50,338 nucleotides of DNA, taken from positions 1-50,338 of the forward strand of contig NZ_CALXRM010000018.1 of the NCBI RefSeq assembly GCF_944390845.1, read 5' to 3'. This document shows positions 7,926 through 16,555 of the stretch, one piece after another; positions within the stretch are counted from its first letter, which is position 1; every line of letters starts with the position of its first letter. Under the pieces are notes generated by a model. That model was not told where the DNA came from. It saw only the letters and a list, made by a program, of their open reading frames with translations, and did not search any database. The position numbers and the translations under genes were made by a program. This DNA comes from an uncultured Brachyspira sp. Lineage in GTDB: Bacteria > Spirochaetota > Brachyspiria > Brachyspirales > Brachyspiraceae.

Positions 7926-9512
7926 TTAACTATATATTCTAAAGTCCATTTCTGGGAATATATCATCACGCCATTCTAATTTACTTAACCATTCTTCGTT
8001 TAAGTCCCTATTTTTAATAGCATAATATAGGTCAGTAAATCTTTTTACATATAGTTTAGTTGTATTAACAGCATAATCAACCATAGTACCAGTATGCATA
8101 ATGAAAGCCCAGTCACTGCTTTGAGCAAGTAATAATTCACGTGCTGCCTGATTCAAAGCTCTCTCATAAAGACCAGTTTCATTGTAATAGTCATGTGCTA
8201 ATTCTATCATACGTTCAGCAGCTTTATGTAAGTGTCTGTATATCCAGCCATTAGTACCATTAAGCCATACTTCTCCGTAACCATTAGCACCCCAGCTTGA
8301 CATTGAAGGCATTGATATCTGATTTACTGGGTGTCTTTCCAAATATTCTTTTGGAGTAATAGTTTCTATTGTATTTTGATCATAATGAATTTTTCTCATT
8401 AAGAATTCTATAAACATAGGACCTTCATACCACCAGTGTCCGAATAATTCAGCATCATAAGGAGATACCACTATTGGAGGTCTGTCCATAACAGAAGATA
8501 AATACTCAATCTGTTTTTCTCTGTTGAACATGAAGTTTCCAGCATGATCTCCAGCAGCTTCCATAGCCCATTCAGGATTATAAGGCTCTTTTGCACAATC
8601 TTTACCAGTAATTCTATAATATTTTATACCAGTGTTTTTTCTAAGTCCATTGCTTTGTATAAAGTCTTTAATATATTCAAATGGCAAATCATAACCTATA
8701 TCTCTATAGAATTCTCTGTATCTGAAGTCTCCTGGATATCCAACTTCAGCACTCCATACACTTCTTGAACTTTCTATATCTCTACCAAATGCAGCAACTC
8801 TGCTTTCTCTTGAACAATATAAAGGAGCGTAAACACCGTATTTAGGTACTCTGTCAGCATACATAATACCATGAGTATCAACAAAGAAATATTTAATTCC
8901 ATTGTTTGCAAGATGTTTTTCAAGTCCAGGGAAGAATCCGCATTCTCCAAGCCATATACCAGTAGGTTTTCTTCCTAAATGTTTTTCATGAGTTTTTACA
9001 GCCATTTTTAGCTGAGCTTCTATTGCTTTAGGATATTCCTGCATGAATGGGAAAAATCCATGTGTAGCACCGCAGGTTATTATTTCTAAATTTCCTCTTT
9101 CCAAAAAATATCTGAATCCATTTAATATGTTTTTATTGTATTTATAAACAAAAATATCTCTAATCTTTCTGAACTTATCTCTATAAAATTCGGCAGTATG
9201 ATGAAAATTAGGATCTAATGATGTTCTTTCACACTCTAATTCTGATAATTTTATCAATTTCTCTATATAATTAACATATCTATTTTGAAGTAATTCATTA
9301 GCTAACATATTCATTAATGGAGGAGTTACACTCATAGTAATTTTAAAATTTACTCCGTCATTAACCATTCGATCATATGCATCTAATAAAGGGATATATG
9401 TTTCCGTAATGGCTTCATATAACCATTCTTCTTCCAAAAAGTTTTCATGTTCAGGGTGTCTCACATAAGGTAAGTGAGCATGTAGCACTAAAGCTAAATA
9501 GCCTTTTGACAT
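7926..9512 (-). CDS. GH57 1,4-alpha-glucan branching enzyme
   Basis: A 528-residue glycoside hydrolase family 57 protein with a DUF1957-like C-terminal part, the architecture of GH57 glycogen branching enzymes such as TK1436. Conserved regions are HAHLPY (11-16), GIWLGECG (185-192, the nucleophile Glu190), FFVDTHG (about 209-215) and PYDAELFGHWWYEG (351-364, acid/base Asp353). The positions of Glu190 and Asp353 agree well with those known for the family. It should introduce alpha-1,6 branches into glycogen-like glucan in the cytoplasm; no signal peptide is present. AAGGAA precedes the ATG. It is single, with its own terminator. A GH57 amylopullulanase or 4-alpha-glucanotransferase is less likely given length and motifs. 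Confidence 0.88.
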   Translation of the reverse strand: MSKGYLALVLHAHLPYVRHPEHENFLEEEWLYEAITETYIPLLDAYDRMVNDGVNFKITMSVTPPLMNMLANELLQNRYVNYIEKLIKLSELECERTSLDPNFHHTAEFYRDKFRKIRDIFVYKYNKNILNGFRYFLERGNLEIITCGATHGFFPFMQEYPKAIEAQLKMAVKTHEKHLGRKPTGIWLGECGFFPGLEKHLANNGIKYFFVDTHGIMYADRVPKYGVYAPLYCSRESRVAAFGRDIESSRSVWSAEVGYPGDFRYREFYRDIGYDLPFEYIKDFIQSNGLRKNTGIKYYRITGKDCAKEPYNPEWAMEAAGDHAGNFMFNREKQIEYLSSVMDRPPIVVSPYDAELFGHWWYEGPMFIEFLMRKIHYDQNTIETITPKEYLERHPVNQISMPSMSSWGANGYGEVWLNGTNGWIYRHLHKAAERMIELAHDYYNETGLYERALNQAARELLLAQSSDWAFIMHTGTMVDYAVNTTKLYVKRFTDLYYAIKNRDLNEEWLSKLEWRDDIFPEMDFRIYS

Positions 9513-9658
9513 AATTATTCCTTAAATTTAAAATGTTATACAAATAGTATATAAAATATAAGTACTAAAATCAAGACTTTTTGATACAGTTATTAACAAA
9601 ATGAATATAAATAAATTATTTTTTAATGTAAAAAAACCGATTACAATAATTAAAAAAA

Positions 9659-10051
9659 TTAAGAATCTTTACATTCTTTACATATTCCAGTAAATACTAT
9701 ATCATGTTTAAAAACTTCAACATCATATTCTTTTGCAACCAATTCATCTAGCTTTTTTTGATATTCCATAGGTATATCTAATAGCTTTTTACATTTACTG
9801 CATTGGAAATGATAATGTTCATTTGTGATATGATCAAAACGTACTGCATCATCTATAACTGATAACTTTTGTATTTCTTTAGTTTCTGATAGTAAATTTA
9901 AATTTCTATATACTGTGCCTAAACTTATAGATGGGAAATTAGGCTTTATATAGTTGTAAACTTCTTCTGAAGTTGGGTGATTTTTTAATTCTTTAACAGC
10001 GTTTAATATAACTTGTTTTTGTATGGTATTTCTTGTATTATTCATAATCAT
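9659..10051 (-). CDS. perR: Fur-family peroxide regulator, PerR type
   Basis: A 130-residue Fur-family repressor. The N-terminal winged helix carries SLGTVYRNLNLL. PerR-type regulatory ligands are all present: His25 (HPTSEE), Asp73 (RFDHI), His79 and His81 (EHYH) and Asp92 (KLLDIP). The structural zinc site is two CxxC pairs, Cys84/Cys87 and Cys124/Cys127. An Asp in the fifth ligand position and the RFD motif favour PerR (peroxide sensing by His oxidation) over Fur (iron) or Zur. A good promoter overlaps AT-rich dyads just upstream, so autoregulation is likely. In this oxygen-sensitive anaerobe it probably controls peroxide and oxygen defence; nox lies elsewhere in the window. Confidence 0.85.
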   Translation of the reverse strand: MIMNNTRNTIQKQVILNAVKELKNHPTSEEVYNYIKPNFPSISLGTVYRNLNLLSETKEIQKLSVIDDAVRFDHITNEHYHFQCSKCKKLLDIPMEYQKKLDELVAKEYDVEVFKHDIVFTGICKECKDS

Positions 10052-10110
10052 AATTCCCTATAATAAAAAAATAATTTATAATTGATAATTAATCTCATTT
10101 AGTAATGATA

Positions 10111-10139
10111 ATATTAATATTAAGTAAATTTTTTGTCAA
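10111..10139 (-). promoter_or_regulatory. Promoter and possible operator of perR
   Basis: On the minus strand TTGACA (10134-10139), a 17-bp spacer, and TAATAT (10111-10116). Immediately downstream, at about 10070-10112, are repeated ATTATC/GATAAT words reminiscent of Fur/PerR boxes. The promoter is clear; the operator is inferred. Confidence 0.6.
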
Positions 10140-10188
10140 GGAAAAAAAATAATATTTTTACAGATTTAATACAAATAATACAAATATA

Positions 10189-10740
10189 TCAAATAGTATT
10201 CAAATTTATATAGTCTATAGATAAATTTTGTGAATTTTCTAAATATGTTTTTGTAATAATTATTTTATAGCTTTCAGCTTGATGAGTATATATTTCAGCT
10301 AAAATATCGCCATTTTCATCATCTAATAAATGCTTTTCTAAACGTATATTATTCGATGAAAGCCCATCTAGAACATTATCCAAAAAAACATCTACATTTT
10401 TAGAACTGTTAATAGTTATTTGACCTATATTCTTATTTTGAGTAAAGACTACTAATTCCGCTTCATCTTCTCTTATTTTTATATTTTTTTTTAAAATATT
10501 ATTTCCTATAAATGCGGCATCTATATCAAACATTTCAGATAAACTATCTAATGAATCTTTAAAAGATAAAGAAGCTAAGGCTTTTATATCATTATTACTA
10601 TAGGTTATTATGTTTTTATAAGTAAATGGACTTGTTATAGTAACAACTTCATAAGAAGTACTGTTTTTATGAATTAAATTTGCTATTACAATAAAAATAA
10701 TCAAAAAACATGCAAATACGATAAATCTAATTACTCTCAT
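10189..10740 (-). CDS. Membrane-anchored hypothetical protein
   Basis: A 183-residue protein with one N-terminal hydrophobic helix (about residues 4-22, IRFIVFACFLIIFIVIANLI). A mixed alpha/beta region follows and should lie outside the membrane. The sequence around residues 35-130 alternates strands and acidic helices and has a faint DUF4230-like look (SPFTYKNIITYSNND), but no catalytic motif is visible. I do not recognise the family with confidence. It is 60 bp from the ComFB gene on the same strand, and possibly cotranscribed with it. Confidence 0.6.
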   Translation of the reverse strand: MRVIRFIVFACFLIIFIVIANLIHKNSTSYEVVTITSPFTYKNIITYSNNDIKALASLSFKDSLDSLSEMFDIDAAFIGNNILKKNIKIREDEAELVVFTQNKNIGQITINSSKNVDVFLDNVLDGLSSNNIRLEKHLLDDENGDILAEIYTHQAESYKIIITKTYLENSQNLSIDYINLNTI

Positions 10741-10799
10741 TAACTTCTCTTAAAAGATTATACTAGGGCTATGATAATTATTTTTATTATATATAACAA

Positions 10800-11480
10800 T
10801 TAATTATTATTAGGTATATTATGATTTTCTATTAATAATATATCATTAACTTCTTCTATGGAGAATAGAGGCATGTCTCCAGCATTATAATATGATGGTT
10901 TTAATTTAAATGTCAATACACTTTCATATTGCATAAATTTTTCTGATTCTATAACTATATCAAGTTTAACATCAACTTCTTTATTAGAATCCACTTTTTT
11001 AGGCATAAAGCAGAACATAAACTTTCCAGGTACATTACTTGATACTATAGCAGGATTAGGGAAATTAACTCCGTAACCTTGAAGTATTTGACCCTCGCAG
11101 AATATATAAACTAAAGCATTATCAATTTTTTCAAAATTGTTTGAAGCAGTAATATTTCCCATTATACTAGGGTATGTTAAATAATAACCGCTTTCATCTA
11201 TTGAAGGCACAGATTCTAATAATGTATTTTCTTTTCTTCTTGTAACTTTTTCACAAGCATCGGCTATTATGCTTAATATTTCTGTATTGCTTTGTATAGG
11301 ATCTTTATTATAGCTGTGAAGTACTCCTCTGGCACTTGTAACATACTGAGGCTGAACTCTATTTAAAGTATATGCTATAATATCCATACGCATATTTGTA
11401 TTAACAGGAATATTTTTATCTTTTAAATATGAATCTGCTAGTTTTGAAACTTTCTGTTCCATAAGATTTACTAAATACAT
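10800..11480 (-). CDS. ComFB-domain protein
   Basis: A 226-residue protein. The start at 11480 (MYLVNLMEQKV) is chosen because GGAGG stands upstream on the minus strand; a longer frame to 11537 has no such site. Residues about 10-85 match the late-competence ComFB domain: a helix VSKLADSYL, then MRMDIIAYTLNRVQPQYVTS, the core D-x-x-A-x-x-LN-x-x-x-PxYV signature. The C-terminal 140 residues look like a beta-rich domain with no recognised family. ComFB proteins occur in competence loci, and in cyanobacteria related proteins bind cyclic di-nucleotides. No competence gene is adjacent here, so a signalling role is as likely as DNA uptake. Confidence 0.65.
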   Translation of the reverse strand: MYLVNLMEQKVSKLADSYLKDKNIPVNTNMRMDIIAYTLNRVQPQYVTSARGVLHSYNKDPIQSNTEILSIIADACEKVTRRKENTLLESVPSIDESGYYLTYPSIMGNITASNNFEKIDNALVYIFCEGQILQGYGVNFPNPAIVSSNVPGKFMFCFMPKKVDSNKEVDVKLDIVIESEKFMQYESVLTFKLKPSYYNAGDMPLFSIEEVNDILLIENHNIPNNN

Positions 11481-11770
11481 AAAACCGTCCTCCAAAACTT
11501 TGTAAAATATTATACAAAACAAACTATTATTTGTCAAAACAAATTTATATTGTAATATAATTTTTTTGTATAAATTCTTTTAAATAAATATTTAAACAAT
11601 TAAAAATATCTCATAGTAATAATATAATAAAAAAATATAACTTTCAGATAATAAAAATTTAAATTTATATTAATTTATTTTTATGTGAATGATTAATATG
11701 TTTAATTATAGTGCTTTTGCTTACTGTAAATATTCTGATTTAAAGTTTTGATGATTATTTTTTTATAAAT

Positions 11771-12790
11771 TTATTTTGTAATTGTAAACAAAAATAATTC
11801 AAAACGGGCTTTAAAAACGTTTACTGGTGTTGTAACGCTTAATGTATTTAAATATGATATTTTAGATATTATGTCAGTAACTTCTTCTAATGAAAAAAGT
11901 TTCAATGAATTTTTTTTCTTTTTCAAGATAAATTCTGGAATCTTTGTTATTTTGCTTATTTCATTTAAAGTAGTTTGAGGCGGAAATATTTTCATATAGT
12001 ATATTGCTAGAAAATTATTCATCATCAAAGTTAAAGAGCTTGAAGCATCTTGATCTAATCTATGCATTATACTAAAACTTTTTTTTCTGTTTCTTTCAAA
12101 AACGGCATCTAAGAAATCGAATATATTTCTATTTTTAGATACATAAGTAAAATCCATTATATCTTCAACATTCAAATATTCTTTATCGTTATAATTACAA
12201 ATTTTAGCAAGCTCTGAATAAAGTGAATCATAATCCAAATTTATATTATTGATTAAATATTCAACAGCATCAGAAGCTATTTTTTTGCCTTGTTTTGTAA
12301 TATAGGCATTGATTAATCCTCTAAAATCTCTCTCATCAGGTAACGGAAAATCTATAAAATATATATTATTAGCATTTTGTTTCTTTGAAAAGTATTTATA
12401 TAATGGATCTTCATCTAAATTGCTTTCAGTTTCAAGTATAACTACAGCAGTTTTAGAAGGACTGGAACAATATTCTAAAAAATCCTCCTGAAAATTATTG
12501 TATTTATAAATAACTATAAGTCTTAATTTTGAACCGAATGGGGGAGTATCAGCTACCTCTAATGGGGCAAAACCTACAGCATCATTTTTATCATAAAAAA
12601 CACTGTAATTCATTTCGCTGTCTCCTTCGTCTGGAAACATAGCGGAATGCATAGCAGCAACAAATGCCTTTTTGAAAAGCCTTTCTTTTCCTGTTAATAT
12701 ATAAATACCATAATTAAAAGGCTCTTTTACAAAATTATCTTTTACTTTTTGAAATTCTATTTCTGTTTTTACTGAAACTTTACTGACCAT
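11771..12790 (-). CDS. holA: DNA polymerase III delta subunit
   Basis: A 339-residue protein of the HolA family, the clamp-loader subunit that opens the beta sliding clamp. Family features are an N-terminal ATPase-like fold with YILTGKERLFKKAF (no functional P-loop, as expected for delta), ADTPPFGSKLRLIVIY near residues 79-95, the acidic TAVVILETESNLDEDPLYKY stretch, and a C-terminal helical collar domain with DSLYSELAKICNY. The length is normal. The 230 bp downstream (11538-11770) are AT-rich with nothing recognisable. No good ribosome binding site precedes the ATG. HIRAN-domain gene 12831 lies 40 bp upstream on the same strand. Confidence 0.85.
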   Translation of the reverse strand: MVSKVSVKTEIEFQKVKDNFVKEPFNYGIYILTGKERLFKKAFVAAMHSAMFPDEGDSEMNYSVFYDKNDAVGFAPLEVADTPPFGSKLRLIVIYKYNNFQEDFLEYCSSPSKTAVVILETESNLDEDPLYKYFSKKQNANNIYFIDFPLPDERDFRGLINAYITKQGKKIASDAVEYLINNINLDYDSLYSELAKICNYNDKEYLNVEDIMDFTYVSKNRNIFDFLDAVFERNRKKSFSIMHRLDQDASSSLTLMMNNFLAIYYMKIFPPQTTLNEISKITKIPEFILKKKKNSLKLFSLEEVTDIISKISYLNTLSVTTPVNVFKARFELFLFTITK

Positions 12791-12830
12791 AAATATATAA
12801 TATCATATATTTTTTTATATGCAACAAGTA

Positions 12831-13250
12831 TTATATAGCTTTCTTTTTCTTAGCTATATCTATAAATACTCTGATTTCTATTTTACATTCATCAATAGCA
12901 TCTAGCTTAACATTTTTTATAATAGCATGAACTTTGTTTCTTTTATCTTCTAATTTGTACGAGATTAATGGAGAAATGATACTTGGAACATAACCAAGCC
13001 TAAAGTCAAAGCTTCTATCATAAATAGCTATAGCAAATCTATCATAAGGATTTGTTATTTCATGTATAAAGTTAATAGGTTCATTTTTTAGCAATAAATC
13101 TATTACATCTTTACCATTATTATATTTATATCCAGCTACAAAAAAATCTATAGAGTATCTTTTTGTTTTGTAATTTCTATTTATAATGATTCTTTTAAAA
13201 CTTTCTTCATGATTTATGATACAAGTAGTATGTTTTGTATTTTTATTCAT
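12831..13250 (-). CDS. Stand-alone HIRAN-domain protein
   Basis: A 139-residue protein consisting almost wholly of a HIRAN domain (about residues 33-130). The signature is FFVAGYKYNNG, then LKNEPINFIHEITNPYDRFA (Asn-Pro-Tyr-Asp followed by AIAIY) and RLGYVPSIIS. HIRAN domains bind DNA 3' ends and are fused to SNF2/Rad5 helicases in eukaryotes, but in bacteria they occur alone. A basic tail (AKKKKAI) would suit nucleic-acid binding. AAGGTAAA precedes the ATG. It sits directly upstream of holA on the same strand, which suggests cotranscription and a possible role in replication-fork DNA, though that is inference. Confidence 0.75.
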   Translation of the reverse strand: MNKNTKHTTCIINHEESFKRIIINRNYKTKRYSIDFFVAGYKYNNGKDVIDLLLKNEPINFIHEITNPYDRFAIAIYDRSFDFRLGYVPSIISPLISYKLEDKRNKVHAIIKNVKLDAIDECKIEIRVFIDIAKKKKAI

Positions 13251-13569
13251 ATAACAAAAGATTTACCTTAAATTTGATGCATGTTGTAAATTTTACTTCA
13301 ATTCAAATTTTCTGTCAAGGTGTTATTTTACAGATAATACAATTTTATTAATAAAAAGTATTTATAGTTTTTGTTAAAGTATATTATATATGTGTTATTT
13401 ATTATGAATTATGTTTTATATGTTAAATTATTTTTTATATTATTTTTTTAGAATATGAAATAATTTTGTTTTTATGTAAATACAATTATTTAATAATAAC
13501 TATAAATATATGCTTTCAAAATTAAATTTTAATATATATATATCCGAGTTTATATAGATGATATTATAG

Positions 13570-13597
13570 TTGTTTTTATAAATAAAAATAGTATAAT
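13570..13597 (+). promoter_or_regulatory. Probable promoter of the surface-protein operon
   Basis: TTGTTT (13570-13575), 16-bp spacer, TATAAT (13592-13597), 33 bp before the lipoprotein ATG. The rest of the 380-bp gap from 13251 is AT-rich and shows no other gene or repeat. Confidence 0.5.
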
Positions 13598-13630
13598 TAT
13601 ATAATATATTTTTATTTTAGGAGAACATTA

Positions 13631-14152
13631 ATGAGATTTTCAAAATATGCTATTATAGTATTTATTTTACTAGCATCATTTTCATGTAAGAAAACAAGTT
13701 TGACAATAACAGAACCTGGCCCTGATTTCTTTTTAAATAAAATAGCTAGCGGTAATTGGCAAGGTGTCACAGTAGATGGCGATAAATTAAAAATAGATGG
13801 AAAAGATTATACATTTAATGATACAATATTAGGTGTAGGCGGTGTTTATCAAGGCGGAGATAAAGGCTATATAGTAGCAGTACCAGGCGGAGATAATTTG
13901 TATACTGTAGAGATGGATCAGCAGGCTAAAGAATCTATTGATGAAGTTATGAATATAGTCGGCGAAGAAAATATTACTGGTGTTATGAAAGATATTGTTA
14001 ATAGCGGCGGCGATCCTAATAAAATAGATGTAGATAAAATAGCAGCAAGTTTAAATGTTACAGAAGAAGAAAAAGATAGGTTAATAGAATTATTCGGCGG
14101 ATTAAGTTCCAGCAATTTTGGCAATCCTAGTCAGATAGGGCCAAAACAATAA
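13631..14152 (+). CDS. Lipoprotein heading the outer-membrane protein operon
   Basis: A 173-residue lipoprotein. The signal MRFSKYAIIVFILLASFSC has the lipobox ASFSC with Cys19. The mature part has a small beta-rich region (DGDKLKIDGKDYTFND, GVGGVYQGGDKGYIVAVPGG) and a helical acidic C-terminal half. An AGGAGA ribosome binding site precedes the ATG. The next gene starts 17 bp after its stop, so it is very probably cotranscribed with the barrel proteins that follow. I recognise no family. It may be a periplasmic partner or an assembly factor for those proteins, but nothing in the sequence proves this. Confidence 0.7.
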   Translation: MRFSKYAIIVFILLASFSCKKTSLTITEPGPDFFLNKIASGNWQGVTVDGDKLKIDGKDYTFNDTILGVGGVYQGGDKGYIVAVPGGDNLYTVEMDQQAKESIDEVMNIVGEENITGVMKDIVNSGGDPNKIDVDKIAASLNVTEEEKDRLIELFGGLSSSNFGNPSQIGPKQ

Positions 14153-14169
14153 ATATATAAGGCTTTGAC

Positions 14170-15114
14170 ATGAAAAAAATCCTTACAGCTATTATAGTAT
14201 TTAATGTATTTATAATTAATCTATATGCTAACGGCATACCAATGTCAACACAATCTGATACTAATACTTACAGTTGGATTAAAGGAAGACAAATAGTAAG
14301 TGTAAACTTAAATCCAGGATATGTGGCATTGTTCCCTCATTTAATCGATACAGTATTTAATAATTATCAAACATTGGCCGGATTGGCTAATTTTGAATTA
14401 GGTGATATTGGAAAATATATTGAAGCTATAGAAGCTAAAGGCAGTTTTTGGTATGTACCTAATATATCATATACTTTATTAGTTCACCCTCGTATAGGAA
14501 TAGAATTAGGATTTGGTGTTCAATCTATGACATTTAGACTTGGAATACCTAAAGATAAAGTAGGAGATTTGGCTGGTGCTTTTCTCCCAGATTCAGGAAC
14601 TGGCGGTATTACAGGAGATAATATCGGTTCTTTAATAGGTTCTGATACTTATTTGCAAGCTTCTTTAATATATATGCCTGCTACAATAGGAATAAAATTC
14701 TACGGCGGTAAAAAAAGACAGGTTGTTAATACATTAAGATTTGGAATTGAAACTTTTATGTATGATGTAGAAACAGAAAATGGTATTTCGGGATTAAAAA
14801 CTAGACGTCATACAGTTGATGCTACAATGTATTTATCTTATGAATTAGGCTGGACTATAGAATTATTCCCTACGAGAGAATGGCCTGTAAAACCTTATAT
14901 AGATATATCATTATTTGAAATAGGTTATTATGTACGTTCTGGAATGCCTGGACTTTATGAAGATATTAGAGAAGGCATAGGTTTCTTTGGAAGCGGTTTA
15001 GTTGATTTATCTGCTATGATACCTTCTTGGAATTCATTTCCTGGTTGGGCTAATTATGTATCAGCTATAAAATTTGCTTTGTTTCCTAGAATAGGCTTTA
15101 GTTTAAGATTTTAG
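14170..15114 (+). CDS. Outer-membrane beta-barrel protein 1
   Basis: A 314-residue protein with an N-terminal signal peptide (MKKILTAIIVFNVFIINLYA, cleavage near residue 20). Many short alternating hydrophobic/polar strands end in an aromatic residue, and the C-terminal strand is PRIGFSLRF, whose final Phe is the usual signal for barrel assembly. Strands with YTLLVHPRIGIELGFGVQSM and PYIDISLFEIGYYV are paired by tight turns. It shares its C-terminal layout with the next gene (DIS-x-x-x-IG). It is probably surface exposed and may belong to the Brachyspira variable or porin-like families; the exact family was not identified. Spacing to the neighbours (17 and 13 bp) indicates an operon. Confidence 0.65.
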   Translation: MKKILTAIIVFNVFIINLYANGIPMSTQSDTNTYSWIKGRQIVSVNLNPGYVALFPHLIDTVFNNYQTLAGLANFELGDIGKYIEAIEAKGSFWYVPNISYTLLVHPRIGIELGFGVQSMTFRLGIPKDKVGDLAGAFLPDSGTGGITGDNIGSLIGSDTYLQASLIYMPATIGIKFYGGKKRQVVNTLRFGIETFMYDVETENGISGLKTRRHTVDATMYLSYELGWTIELFPTREWPVKPYIDISLFEIGYYVRSGMPGLYEDIREGIGFFGSGLVDLSAMIPSWNSFPGWANYVSAIKFALFPRIGFSLRF

Positions 15115-15127
15115 TTAGGGGTATAAA

Positions 15128-15859
15128 ATGAGAAAGAAACAATTAATAGCTTTATTTTTATTTATACTTACTAGCATCTCTTTTGCTCAGCAAACAGCTA
15201 AAGAACCTACAAATAATACAGTAGAAAAAAACTTGAATAAAGATAATAATGTATCTACAGTAACTAATACAATGTCTCATAGACATTCTTTAGGTGTAAA
15301 TTTTGGGCCTACTATATTTTATATGTTAACAGCACCAACAGTATTTAATCTCATTTTTCCAAGCGGCGATCCTAGCCATCTTAAAACTCAGGGAACTTTT
15401 GGATTGGGTATAACATATACATACAGAGCATCTGAAAAAATAGATATAAATGTAGATACAACTTTTGCTACTATGAAAACATACTATGATAATTCTAAAA
15501 TGACTTATAATGGAAATGTATATGCCCTTGGCTTCTCTGTTGGAGGAAGATTCTATTGTAATAGCAAAGATAAAGCATCTGGATTTTTCTTGATGCCTAA
15601 AATAGGTACTACTATATTTATGACTGAAAATAGAGAATATATAAAAGAAAGTTCTACATATACAAATAGAATGTCATATATGTATGATTTCTATATTTCT
15701 GGAGAGCTTGGATTTAGAATAGATATGTCCAGAGGCTTAGGAGTAAATAGCGGGGTACGTCCATTCCTTGATATATCTATTATTGATATTGGATTATCTT
15801 ATAATAATTTAATAAGACTTGTACCTTTGCCAAGATTTGCTATAGGGATATTGTTTTAA
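15128..15859 (+). CDS. Outer-membrane beta-barrel protein 2
   Basis: A 243-residue protein with a signal peptide ending SISFAQ (about residue 21). A polar Thr/Asn-rich linker follows to about residue 50, and then a barrel-like region begins HSLGVNFGPTIFYML. The end RFAIGILF closes with Phe. The internal PFLDISIIDIGLSYN parallels the IDISLFEIGYYV segment of the previous protein, so the two are probably ancient paralogues. No enzymatic motif is visible. It is the third gene of the likely operon; AGGGGTATAAA before the start acts as ribosome binding site. Confidence 0.62.
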   Translation: MRKKQLIALFLFILTSISFAQQTAKEPTNNTVEKNLNKDNNVSTVTNTMSHRHSLGVNFGPTIFYMLTAPTVFNLIFPSGDPSHLKTQGTFGLGITYTYRASEKIDINVDTTFATMKTYYDNSKMTYNGNVYALGFSVGGRFYCNSKDKASGFFLMPKIGTTIFMTENREYIKESSTYTNRMSYMYDFYISGELGFRIDMSRGLGVNSGVRPFLDISIIDIGLSYNNLIRLVPLPRFAIGILF

Positions 15860-15879
15860 TTTATGCTTGAGGAATCATT

Positions 15880-16545
15880 ATGAAGTTTAATATAAAGAAG
15901 TTATTATTTGTTTTTGTTATTCTTGTATGTTTCAGCAGCATACTTATGCCTATTGATATAGGAGCTTATTTGGCACCTAAATTTATATTCAATATAGGAG
16001 ATTCAGGATTAAAGATACAAGGCAATACTAAAAACACTTTAAATATGTATGCAGGCGGAGGACTTGCTGTAGGTTATAACTTTGATATATTTCATAAGTA
16101 TAGTACTGTAAGGGTAGAATTTGAATATTTATATAGGAATGCATTACCTGGAAATGCTTATACTTCAGATATAAAAACTGTACAGTCGCATACATTTTTA
16201 GTTGGTGCTTATTATGATTTTAATTTCTTATATATCAATTATGATAATCCTGATTCTGTAAGAAGTGAATTAAACGGCGGAAAAAGACCTGTTATGTCAG
16301 TATATGCCGGATTTATATTAGGCGGGGAATTGAATAGATATATTACTTGTATGAATTATGAATATTTAGCTCTATTTAAAACAAGTAAATATTATAATAA
16401 AACACAATTTATTTATGGGTTCGGAGGCGGTTTAGCATTTCATATAACTGAAATAGTTAGTGTTGATTTAGGATACAGATTGCTTCTTAATACAAGTTCT
16501 CAATTAAGTCATGATGTTGTAGCATCTGTAAGGCTAAATTTTTAG
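15880..16545 (+). CDS. Outer-membrane beta-barrel protein 3
   Basis: A 221-residue protein with signal MKFNIKKLLFVFVILVCFSS and cleavage around residue 25. Barrel features include GAYLAPKFIFNIGD, the glycine-rich AGGGLAVGYNF, and VRVEFEYLYRN. The terminal strands are VSVDLGYRLLL and VVASVRLNF, ending in Phe. It is clearly paralogous to the next gene (common pattern G-x-Y-x-x-P-K, GGG-x-A-x-GY, VR-x-EFEYL-x-R and a DxGYR penultimate strand). This layout is typical of small OmpA/OmpW-size porin-like barrels of 8 strands. Function unknown, probably surface exposed. Confidence 0.62.
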   Translation: MKFNIKKLLFVFVILVCFSSILMPIDIGAYLAPKFIFNIGDSGLKIQGNTKNTLNMYAGGGLAVGYNFDIFHKYSTVRVEFEYLYRNALPGNAYTSDIKTVQSHTFLVGAYYDFNFLYINYDNPDSVRSELNGGKRPVMSVYAGFILGGELNRYITCMNYEYLALFKTSKYYNKTQFIYGFGGGLAFHITEIVSVDLGYRLLLNTSSQLSHDVVASVRLNF

Positions 16546-16555
16546 GAGTTGACTA

